Origin: Pseudo-nitzschia pungens
Taxonomy: Eukaryota > Bacillariophyta > Bacillariophyceae > Bacillariales > Bacillariaceae
Assembly (NCBI GenBank): GCA_037355855.1
Contig: CM074758.1
Span: 8,839,001-8,903,000, forward strand
Direction of reading: 5' to 3'
Length of the DNA stretch: 64,000 nucleotides
Made by a program: the position numbers and the translations under genes. This document shows, one piece after another, positions 56,099 to 64,000 of this stretch (the stretch's first letter is position 1; each line of letters begins with the position of its first letter). The notes below the pieces were generated by a model. It saw only the letters and a program-made list of their open reading frames with translations. It was not told the origin of the DNA and did no database searches.

Positions 56099-56902
56099 AC
56101 CTCTCTGCTATAAAATTTCTATGCTTTGAATACTTTTTTATGGGATCGTAGACTTTTGAATCGAAACTGCAACCTACAACAACTAGACTACAACATCATA
56201 CACTCTAGCTAGGAGTACTATCAAAAGTACGTACTATTGTTATCATCATACTATTACCGGTAGAACGATACTACTACTACTACTACTACCTGGGACTACG
56301 GTAAGGTAAACCTTACTACTATCAAATCCGGGAAAGTTGTCATGGATCTTCTGGTGGTAACTGAAATTTTTTGTTCGTGCGTTCCCGGGAATGGTTCGTG
56401 ATTGAATTTCTCCTCCAGTCATTCGAAACTTCAGTGCCCGAAGCGGGAGCAAGCAGGCAGGTTCGGAGGCATTGGCAAACCCGTGAAAAAGGAAAGTAGA
56501 GTTAACGTATTGTACCGGTATAATTGAGAACAACGTACGAATTCAAGTATGTAGGTACTTGTACGCAACGCACAAGTAATAAATATTTCCGTTGCACTCC
56601 AAAAAGGGGAAATAATAGCCTGTAGAGGTGATTTAAGGTTACGAAGCACCGTCGCATCTTCACCTGTCTAAAAGCAGCTGGACCCTCTACGGTACCGGAG
56701 CAACGACAGAAGAAGTCTCAAAATCGAACACTTCATGTTCCGTTCATCTCAATCAAGATCAAACACGGGATTAGTTTCAACTTGAGCCTTGTCATCAACT
56801 GTTAGTTCGTTTGTTCCGAATACAGCCATCAGATAGGATTGGAAACCGCAAGCGGCACTTTGACGCAACCTCTTTTTTCATTTCAAGACCCTAGACGAGA
56901 CA
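55251..56902. other. Intergenic, no supported gene
   Basis: It includes a (TC)n microsatellite at about 56067-56096 and a (CTA)n stretch near 56268-56288. Short frames only. Confidence 0.4.
56067..56096. repeat. (TC)n microsatellite
   Basis: About fifteen TC units in the intergenic region upstream of the Ubl-BTB gene. Confidence 0.9.
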
Positions 56903-59202
56903 ATGGAGGCAAACAACGACGGGAACGGCAACCGAGCTGTTGCGCGGGATGTTGCTGCCAACAATAACAACGAGGCCGGGGAAGACGGAAATGAAAACGA
57001 TGGTCGGGTTGACGAGAACAACAATAATGTCATGGTTGAAATTGCTTTGGAGGATGACGGTGCCGCCGTCATCAACATGGACGGGGGTGTTGCTGTCAAT
57101 CCAGAAGACGACGCCTCCAAGGCAAAGAAGCTTTCGGAGAACTGCGATTTGGTAAGCAGCACGATGAAGACATTCGTTACGTAAAGCATAGTACATTTTC
57201 TACGTTGGCAGATTTTCAACGAACAATTTTGAAGTTGAAACAACAAGCTCATCCCTGTCATGTTGATTGCCCCTCCTTCCTTTGTCCACACTGCTCACTG
57301 ATATTACTATAGCTTCTTCATATCTATTGCGAAGAGCCGATTGATGTAGCCCCCAACCACCCGATCATGCGCCCGGGTGTTACGGTCTCGATCGGGTTGG
57401 ACAAAACCACCAAGCTGAGGGCTGTCTTCCAACGCTACGTTGACTTTTGCAACAGCATGTCCGACGATGATTCCATCGATACTCCGGTTATTCACGTTAA
57501 GTATTTGGAATTTGCCTTTTGTCAACTCTTGAACGAGAACGATACAGCAGAAACTAGTGCTTTGATGAAAAATGATAGAATAAAGGTCAGAAAAGTCCGA
57601 GCGGATGAGCGGGCGAAAGAAGCCGAACAAAAACGGACATTGAGGGATGCAGATAGGGAATACTTTCGCCAGATGCGCCATTTATTACCGGAGTCATGTT
57701 CCGCTAGAATCGCAGATGTTGTGCTGGACTGCAGGGGAAAGCTTGTCGATAACAACGGGCGCAATCAACGCGTTTTGAGCACCACGGTCCGAGCTCATTC
57801 GGCTATGATCAGCAAGAGATGTCCGTGGCTCATGGCCATTATTTTGCAAACGCGACAGAATGCAAGGCGTCGAGCCATGGAGCAAAAGAACTTAGAACAA
57901 CCCGAAACTCCGGAGCACGCTGCAACGGGTGCTGCTGAGATAGAAAACGATGACGAGACTGAAAATGGTGACGGTAACATAAACGGTGCGGCAAATGACA
58001 ATGCCGGAAAAGAAATCAACCATGGCGAGGAAGATATTAGTGCATCCGCTCAGATTGATACTCAAGATTCTTCCTCAGCAAATGGAAATGTAAATGTAAT
58101 CGTTGTTGATGACGAGGACGAGGACGAGGACGAGGCTGACAACGTAGTTTCATCTGCTCGCCATCAAGTTCAACCTCGACTTGAGTCAAATGTGTTGAAG
58201 GTCGTGATTGATGACCATTCGCCGGAAGCCGTCAAGATTCTCTTGGAATACTGCTATACAAATCGAGTTGTTTCGTTGGGCCACGACGCCTTTGTCCAAG
58301 CTTGCAAAACAAGACCCTCCAAGCACAATGGGCCGGTTCACCCGTATCATTCCAGTGCGAAACGATGGCCTAACAACGGCGACCCCATCGTGCCCTTTTC
58401 CGTAGCACTGGCCGCAATCAGACTTGCAGAAGAGGCCGGTATGCATCGTTTGTCACTCATGTGTGAAGTCAGTGCTTCACAGCTCGTATCACCGAGCAAT
58501 GTCGTTGAGGCCCTCTCGATGACCACGCGGCAGAAAGCTGTTTCTGGGAACGATCTGCCGTTTCTTCGAAGGGCTGCGATGGATGTTATTCTAAGACGGG
58601 GTCGAAGAGGTGTCTCAGAAATTGGGCGATCAAGTTGTTTCAAAAAGGCTCTGGAAGAGGAAAGGTCGGTGATTATCCCTACTTTATTTCAAGGCACAAT
58701 GGAGATGGTAAGTTACTGGGAAAAGATGAAGGGAAAACGTGACATTACAGAACTTTATAATTTGAACTTCAAAGATTTAGACAAAGAAGATTCAGAAAGA
58801 AGAGCAAGGGAACGTAAGTTGAGACGTCGAGAAAGAATGGGGAAAAATTTAAACAAGATTGGTGAACAGGATGAAGATACCTTTAGTGATTGCAGTTTCG
58901 ACGGCAGTGATGAAGTTCCAGCTATCCCGTATGAAGCTTTTCGTGACGGACATTTTATAGCATGGACGAAAGCTATCGGTGCATCGCCGCGAGCATTAGA
59001 ACGACTTGCACATCACGATATGGATTTCATAAGACGCGAGGTTGTTGAAAGAGGATTTAAGGAGTCCGTAAGAGGATTTAAGGAGAACGTAAGACGCGAA
59101 TCCAGAGCAATGAAGCTCAGTAAAGTGAGCAACAACCGGAAACGATCCAGCAGAAGTAGCAGTAGCAGATCGCAAGGCTTCTTTGGTGGTCGAGATAAAT
59201 AG
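56903..59202 (+). CDS. Ubiquitin-like plus BTB/POZ domain protein
   Basis: Exon 1 is 56903-57151 and exon 2 is 57313-59202. Donor GTAAGC, acceptor TTACTATAG and a phase-0 join give 712 residues. The N terminus is acidic and Asn-rich. Residues about 84-185 form a ubiquitin/SUMO-like fold: VTVSIGLDKTTKLRAVFQRY, LEFAFCQLLNENDTAETSAL and MKNDRIKVRKVR match the beta-helix-beta and turn pattern of Rad60-SLD type domains. Then comes a BTB/POZ-like core split by an acidic insert: IADVVLDCRG ... VRAHSAMISKRCPWLM and, after the insert, LKVVIDDHSPEAVKILLEYC with a YTNRVV turn. C-terminal helices and a Ser/Arg tail follow. BTB proteins often link substrates to cullin-3 ubiquitin ligases, so a role in ubiquitin or SUMO signalling is an inference. 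Frame continuity is good. Confidence 0.85.
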
Positions 59203-59645
59203 ATCGGAGAGCGATCTTTGTGCTTTTTGCGGCTTATGTTGAGGATCTCTGATGCGAAGACCTGCATATACCCTTCGCATCGGCTTCATGCCGAGGGTGT
59301 AAAACCATGTGAAAGAAAAATCAAGACTTCAAGCATTGCGAAATTCATCGAATCTGAATAGCATGTCATTCTTTTTATTCTTAATTGTACGCATTTCAAT
59401 AAATACCGTACCGGTACGCAACGTTATTAGACATTATGGTCGAAACGTACTGTACTAGCTATTATATGACTTTCAACAGTTGAACAAGACACTATTGGTT
59501 CGAATTGCGGGAGCTGCCACACACATTATCAGTTATGGTCGAATTCAGAAATCAAGTTGTGCACAACTTTTATTTCGAATAGAAAATCAAAATAACCTTT
59601 ACCGAACATGAGTATCACTACTTATTACAAGTATTTATTTCTTTG
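59203..59645. other. Convergent intergenic spacer, nothing seen
   Basis: Between the stop codons of two convergent genes. Short frames only. Confidence 0.4.
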
Positions 59646-60743
59646 CTATTGGAAGGATTGCGGTTGGTTTTTCTCGTGTATTTCTTCCATCGATAAGCCG
59701 TCGGCATCCAGTATGAGTTGGTTTCCGAGCCAGCCCCCGATGTACCTCTCGGTCAAGAACTTGGTGCCCGGTCTGCCGCGCAAGAGCATCGGCGCGCTCA
59801 CCCGCGCTCGCTCCCCCTTGACGGCGACGACCCGGTGAATCGCGGCCGGAATCTCGTTTCGCGTGGCGAGCTGCAGGTTTTCGCCGGGCATGATGGCCAG
59901 ATACCGGGCGTGCCAGGGGATTCGTTTCCCGTCGCCGATGTCGTCGTGCAGGAGGGAAGGGTCCCTCCCGAGCGACCGCTGCTCTTCCTCCCAGTGCGCA
60001 CGGGCCCGGAGCTCCGGTCGGTACCACTTTTCGGCGTCCTCGTCGTAGACCTCCAGCCCGCTGATCTCCGCGACCGGCACCGCGGTGACGAACGAGGAAT
60101 CCGTGTGGGCTCCAAAGACCTCGCGGGAGCTCCCGGTTTCCTCCCCCTCCCGGGCGTCGGTGTATCGGCAGAGCCGGAAGGGGCTCATCGACACCCTCCC
60201 CTCGGAGTGTTCGATCTCGAGGCCCGACGGCAGGGGTTTTCCGTCGTCCACGAGCTCTTCGGCGAGGAGCGCGGCGCCCCCTCGAGGCCCGGATCCTCCG
60301 ATTCGCTTTCGGCGGACGCTTCGTCGCCGGAATGATCGGGGTCGGCAAAGGCCCCGTTCTCCTCGCTGCTCGCGGCGACGGCGATCCGGACCACGTCCCT
60401 TCCGGCCCCCGCGACGAGGTCGAAGGAGGATCCCAGCGCGGCGACGCCGTCGTCTCCCAGAAATTCCCAAGCTTGCTCGGGCAGGATCCTTCCGGTGGCG
60501 CGCTCCCGCCGGGTCTCGAGGAATTTCATGGAACCCCCGTCGTACTTCGGCGTAGCCGACCATGGCGTGCTGGGACCCCGTCTCCATCACGGTGGTCATG
60601 CCCGGGAGGGAAGACGACGACGATGTTTCGAAGAATCGGTCGGCCGTCTCCCACACGCGCGCCATGATCTCGGCGTCCCCGAAGGACGTCCCCCCGTCGG
60701 TCAGATCGACGAGCAAGACCCCGTGCGCGACCAATGCGTTCAT
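59646..60743 (-). CDS. 2-oxoglutarate/Fe(II)-dependent oxygenase, two compensating frame breaks
   Basis: The C-terminal half carries the iron triad in FGAHTDSSFVT (H-x-D) and in EIPAAIHRVV (distal His), plus the 2-oxoglutarate contact RARVSAP (R-x-S), typical of isopenicillin-N-synthase-like oxygenases that hydroxylate or desaturate small molecules. From the ATG at 60743 (MNALVAHGVLLVDLTDGG) the frame is good to about 60548. It must then skip one base to read YDGGSMKFLETRRERATG and continue in an acidic stretch, and it returns to the first frame in a run of five C at 60277-60281. The unshifted middle is Arg-rich and clearly not coding. One extra base plus one missing base keep the total at 366 codons. 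A TTTGCCTCAG acceptor just upstream (60758) suggests a further 5' exon that I could not place. The substrate is unknown. Confidence 0.72.
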   Translation of the reverse strand: MNALVAHGVLLVDLTDGGTSFGDAEIMARVWETADRFFETSSSSSLPGMTTVMETGSQHAMVGYAEVRRGFHEIPRDPAGARHRKDPARASLGISGRRRRRRAGILLRPRRGGRKGRGPDRRRREQRGERGLCRPRSFRRRSVRRKRIGGSGPRGGAALLAEELVDDGKPLPSGLEIEHSEGRVSMSPFRLCRYTDAREGEETGSSREVFGAHTDSSFVTAVPVAEISGLEVYDEDAEKWYRPELRARAHWEEEQRSLGRDPSLLHDDIGDGKRIPWHARYLAIMPGENLQLATRNEIPAAIHRVVAVKGERARVSAPMLLRGRPGTKFLTERYIGGWLGNQLILDADGLSMEEIHEKNQPQSFQ

Positions 60744-60798
60744 CACGTGGAGGACGGCTGAGGCAAAGCAAAGCAAACAAAACATAACAAACAAACAA

Positions 60799-60822
60799 AC
60801 GAGAGAGAGAGAGAGAGAGAGA
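60799..60822. repeat. (GA)n microsatellite
   Basis: A GA dinucleotide array. On the minus strand it supplies the polypyrimidine tract before the acceptor-like CAG at 60758. Confidence 0.85.
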
Positions 60823-61032
60823 AGAGAAAAAAAACAGATTGGCAAGCAAGCCCAACAACATCAGATGCACGGATCATCGTGTATGCTATCGGACGAGAAG
60901 CACTTCAGCGGACGGTGATTTCGTCCGCCGCTCGGCATCTCCGAACCCGGTCTTTGCGTTTCGGTGCTTTGTTTGGACCGTAGCGCGCAACACGCACAAA
61001 CACGCACGCACGCATCCCCTTGCCGGTTGACG

Positions 61033-62058
61033 TCACTCACTCTTCTCGTTTTCCGTCCCGTCGGCGTTGACGGCATCCCTCGAGAGGTCGCTCCGGTGGA
61101 TGACGCGGTACCCCCGCGAATCGCCACCCTTGTAGGCGCGTTCCGCGTCGGTCGATCCCCGGGGGGCTTCCTCCACCCGCCGGACGTTGTCGCTGGCCAT
61201 GTCCGCGATGGACGTCATGCCGTCGTCGATGATGGAGAGGAGGGCTTCCTCGTCGGGTTCCCCCGCGTCTTCGCCGCCGCGTTCCCGGGCCTCCTCGCGG
61301 AGCTTCCCCTCGGGATCGAGGGCCGTGACCAGCTCGTCGATGCTGAGCTCCCTCATCTTGGCCGGGACCTGCTTGACCACGAAATCAAAGGCCTGGCCCG
61401 GTGTCCAGTCGGCGACGGCGTCCTCGAGCGAGTCGTAGAGCTCGCTCCCCGGCGTTTCGGAACCGACGTCGTACAACCGTACGTCCTCGACGTCCCCCCA
61501 CATTCCCTGGTCCTCGTCCTCCTCCAGGAGGACCATCTGCAGGCCGTTCTGCTTGAGGGCGGCCCGGGTCGCTTCCTTGGCCGTAAAGTCCATGGCGTAG
61601 AGCAGAAAGGCCCGCTCGATTTCGTCGGTCATCGTCGCGCCGCTTCCCATCCCGCTCCCGGAAATTATCGCGTCGTGCATGCGCTTGCTCAGGGGTCCGG
61701 TCTGGAAATCCCTTCCGGAAACCCCGAGGTCGTAATCGTCGATCGATTTGGGGCTGATCGATTCGCCGGGACCGACCGGGAAGGACTTTTCGAGCCAATT
61801 GTCGCCCTTTCCGACCTCGCCCTTTTCGTTGTTGTTGTTGTTGCTGTTGGTTCCTCCTCCCCAGATCATGGACAGTGCCGCGACGGTAACGCCGACAGTA
61901 ACGCCGACACCGGCATTCGAAACAACGGGAGCCGCGGTTCGGGTCGGTGGAGAATGCGTCCGGGGGCAAAAGGGGACAAAGCCCGTCGTCGGCGACGCCC
62001 GAGACGCCGCCAACACCAAGAAAACCGTCGATGCTAGCGATTTGCGAAGATTCGTCAT
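61033..62058 (-). CDS. Unknown protein with a possible plastid leader
   Basis: A single frame of 341 codons from the ATG at 62058. The leader MTNLRKSLASTVFLVLAASR is a signal peptide, followed by TTGFVPF, which could be an F-type plastid motif, and a second hydrophobic stretch (AGVGVTVGVTVAALSMIW). Together these suggest a plastid or thylakoid protein. The mature part is acidic and helical (DEIERAFLLYAMDFTAKEAT, ALKQNGLQMVLLEEDEDQG, WTPGQAFDFVVKQVPAKMR). The C-terminal end is charged, with SRGYRVIHRSDLSRDAVN. No known catalytic motif is visible. It lies head to head with HisA (843 bases between the start codons) and upstream of the oxygenase on the same strand. Function unknown. Confidence 0.7.
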   Translation of the reverse strand: MTNLRKSLASTVFLVLAASRASPTTGFVPFCPRTHSPPTRTAAPVVSNAGVGVTVGVTVAALSMIWGGGTNSNNNNNEKGEVGKGDNWLEKSFPVGPGESISPKSIDDYDLGVSGRDFQTGPLSKRMHDAIISGSGMGSGATMTDEIERAFLLYAMDFTAKEATRAALKQNGLQMVLLEEDEDQGMWGDVEDVRLYDVGSETPGSELYDSLEDAVADWTPGQAFDFVVKQVPAKMRELSIDELVTALDPEGKLREEARERGGEDAGEPDEEALLSIIDDGMTSIADMASDNVRRVEEAPRGSTDAERAYKGGDSRGYRVIHRSDLSRDAVNADGTENEKSE

Positions 62059-62901
62059 GGCGGTTCGTTGGTTGGTTAGTTGGTTGGTTGGTTAGGTTGG
62101 TAGTGATTTGCGATGCGGTAATCTCACGGGTCCTCGCTGGAATGGAAGGCTCTTTCCCAGCGGAGCGCGAGTACGATGCCGAAAATAGTAATAATGAGAA
62201 AACGAAGCACTGGTGCGTGTGGTGTACCGGTATTGTTCACGCAACAACAATACGAATGCAATTCTAGGTGCACCGACGAACGGAGTTCGGTTAGGATTCA
62301 GAGTGCGACTACGAGTACGAGTATCCGTTCCGTTCCAGAAGTGCTGTTGATCGTTGATTGCGTCAAAGTGAATGACGCTGAATTGGTGGCGGCAGAAAAT
62401 CTAAGAAGCTTTTGCGAAGTACGAAGTGAAACATCATCAGCAATCGTCAAGAAAAAAAAAAAATTAAAATCCATCGACACATCACCCATCACCTCATCGG
62501 GCTTGCGCTTCCACGTGTAAGTAAAAACATGCCAAAACCTCACAATCGCACGGTAAACCTTAGGTAAGCCTTATCTTGTCACCTCTTGCCATAATCACCG
62601 GTAATTAGAGCTTAAACCTTACTCCACACTCATCGAGATCAAGAGATCAAAAAGGTAAAGCAGTCGACTTGTCTCTGAATTTTTTGACGAGAGTTGTTCT
62701 GGCTGGCCCCCGGAAATTTTTGTTCTCTCCCGGACATTGGTATTGCTTCCAAAACTAGTGCAGTTGTTGGAACACAAACTCTCCCGATTCGAAAGAATAC
62801 GAGTGCGAGTAATTACCGGTAGGTCCACCAATACCACCGAACCAAGAGAACTAATTACTAGTGTAGCGTACTCCACGCGATCGGAACCCAAACAGACTAC
62901 C
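62059..62901. other. Divergent intergenic region, no gene seen
   Basis: Lies between the starts of the unknown plastid-like protein and HisA. Tandem TTGGTTGG words occur at 62069-62100. No frame is supported. Confidence 0.4.
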
Positions 62902-63753
62902 ATGAAGTTTCGCCCCTGCATCGATCTCCACAACGGTCAGGTCAAACAAATCGTTGGCTCCACCCTCAAGGACGATGCCAACGACAGCAACAACAACGAC
63001 AGCAACAGCAAGGACGCGAAGGCGTCCCTCGACACGAATTTCGAAACGGATCGACCCGCCTCGGAGTACGCCAAAATGTACCAAGCCGATGCCCTCACCG
63101 GGGGCCACGTGATCATGCTGGGCCCGGGAAACAAGGAGGCCGCGGCCAGCGCCCTGGCGGCCTATCCCGGGGGCCTCCAGGTCGGCGGGGGCATCAACGA
63201 CGCGAACGCCCTGTCGTGGTTGGAGGCCGGGGCGTCCCACGTGATCGTCACGTCGCACGTCTTTTCAAAGGGCCAAATCCACAAGGAGCGGTTGGAAAAG
63301 CTGGTGGAACTCTGCGGGAAGGAACGCCTGGTGCTGGATCTGAGCTGCCGGCGCAAGCCCAAGGGCAACGGCGACGGCAACAATGGCGATGACGACGGCG
63401 AGAAAGACGACTCGTACTACGTCGTGACGGACCGGTGGCAATCCTTCACGGACTACCAGGTCAGCCCCGAAAACCTCCGGGAGCTGGCCGGCTACTGCGA
63501 CGAATTCCTGGTCCACGGCGTGGACGTCGAGGGACTCCGGTGCGGGATCCTCGAGGACCTGGTGGAACTCCTGGGGGAGCATTCGACGATCCCCGTGACG
63601 TACGCCGGGGGGGTCCGATCGATCGAGGACCTCGAGCTGGTCAAAAAGCTCGGGAAGAACAGGGTGGACGCGACGGTCGGGAGCGCCCTGGATTGCTTCG
63701 GCGGCGAGCTGAAATACGACGACGTGGTCGAGTGGCACAAGAAGCAAAACTAG
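62902..63753 (+). CDS. HISN3: HisA, phosphoribosylformimino-AICAR-phosphate isomerase (histidine pathway)
   Basis: Catalyses the fourth step of histidine synthesis, the Amadori rearrangement of ProFAR to PRFAR on a (beta/alpha)8 barrel. The ATG at 62902 gives 283 residues starting [20 protein letters not shown]. The Asp in CIDLHNGQ is the catalytic acid/base of the eukaryotic HIS6/HISN3 type. Further phosphate-binding and strand motifs follow: [71 protein letters not shown] and [13 protein letters not shown]. An Asp/Asn-rich insert (about residues 27-45) and a poly-Gly/Asp insert (about 155-170) are extra compared with yeast. An in-frame TTG-started extension upstream has no ATG, so no transit peptide is visible here. 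Confidence 0.96.
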   Translation: MKFRPCIDLHNGQVKQIVGSTLKDDANDSNNNDSNSKDAKASLDTNFETDRPASEYAKMYQADALTGGHVIMLGPGNKEAAASALAAYPGGLQVGGGINDANALSWLEAGASHVIVTSHVFSKGQIHKERLEKLVELCGKERLVLDLSCRRKPKGNGDGNNGDDDGEKDDSYYVVTDRWQSFTDYQVSPENLRELAGYCDEFLVHGVDVEGLRCGILEDLVELLGEHSTIPVTYAGGVRSIEDLELVKKLGKNRVDATVGSALDCFGGELKYDDVVEWHKKQN

Positions 63754-63790
63754 CGAGCGAGCGAACGACGCGGAACAAAAGAACATTAGG

Positions 63791-63846
63791 CAAAGAAAAG
63801 AAAAGAAAGAAAGAAAAGAAAAGAAAAGAAAAGAAAAGAAAAGCAA
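63791..63846. repeat. AAAAG-type microsatellite
   Basis: GAAAA/AAAAG units in tandem about 40 bases after the HisA stop. Confidence 0.85.
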
Positions 63847-64000
63847 AACTTAAGAAGGCAAAGGAACGCAAGGCAAGGCAAAAACACGCGTGCATCGCAG
63901 CAACCAATAGAACCAACGCCGTGTCGGGCGATCGCAGCGTTGTTGGTTCGAAACGGCCGGAGGAAAAATGGTAGCGAACCAATTTGTCGGCGTCGTAGTC

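Noticed and set aside
1..64000. CRISPR arrays, rRNA genes, bacterial operons or an organelle genome
   Set aside because: No spaced repeats, no rRNA stretches, and spliceosomal introns are present; the window is nuclear eukaryotic DNA.

Overview
The window looks like nuclear DNA of a photosynthetic stramenopile, most likely a diatom. It carries a fucoxanthin-chlorophyll type light-harvesting gene whose signal peptide ends in a Ser-Ala-Phe-Ala-Pro motif, a Tic110-like plastid import gene with a similar bipartite leader, eukaryotic tRNAs, a eukaryotic-type HisA, and genes with few, short GT-AG introns (about 50 to 250 bases). Other algae with red-derived plastids use the same leader motif, so the diatom call is probable, not proven. 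Genes are spaced, on both strands, with no operons. Several coding blocks are GC-rich (12.4-14.1, 15.9-18.6, 40.4-42.9, 59.6-63.8 kb), while intergenic DNA is AT-richer and full of short words such as TACCGGTA and GTAAGGTTAC.

Layout. 0-10 kb: the edge of an unknown gene, a 12-bp minisatellite with a tandem duplication, a patatin-like lipase with a one-base frameshift, and two low-complexity proteins. 11-15 kb: a tRNA-Lys/tRNA-Gln pair, two oppositely oriented copies of a small MITE (7.5 and 11.4 kb), and a charged coiled-coil protein ending in a RanBP2-type zinc finger. 15.9-18.6 kb: a secreted or single-pass membrane protein with acidic repeats. 19.1-29.6 kb: one very large gene of about 3,350 codons combining an intact GH13 domain, an N-acylglucosamine 2-epimerase-like domain, an EGF module, a CBM48-like module, a degenerate animal-type amylase, a GT5 synthase and a multi-pass membrane region. 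It resembles the fungal cell-wall alpha-1,3-glucan synthase architecture but is longer. 31.8-35.9 kb: a FAS1-domain protein and Tudor-SN. 36.9-39.2 kb: an intact Crypton-like tyrosine recombinase with a GCR1_C domain. 40.4-51.2 kb: a HEAT-repeat protein, Tic110, the light-harvesting protein and enolase. 54-64 kb: an unknown coiled-coil protein, a ubiquitin-like plus BTB protein, a 2-oxoglutarate oxygenase, a possible plastid protein and HisA.

How they fit together. Tic110 and the light-harvesting gene are divergent neighbours and both serve the plastid. Enolase and HisA are housekeeping metabolism. The glucan synthase is the most unusual item: it predicts an endomembrane or plasma-membrane enzyme that makes an alpha-glucan on the cytosolic side and handles it on the lumenal or outer side, in a lineage whose known storage glucan is the beta-glucan chrysolaminarin. 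Single-base reading-frame breaks occur in four otherwise good genes (patatin, RanBP2 zinc finger, 2OG oxygenase, Tic110), which suggests residual assembly indels or several decaying alleles.
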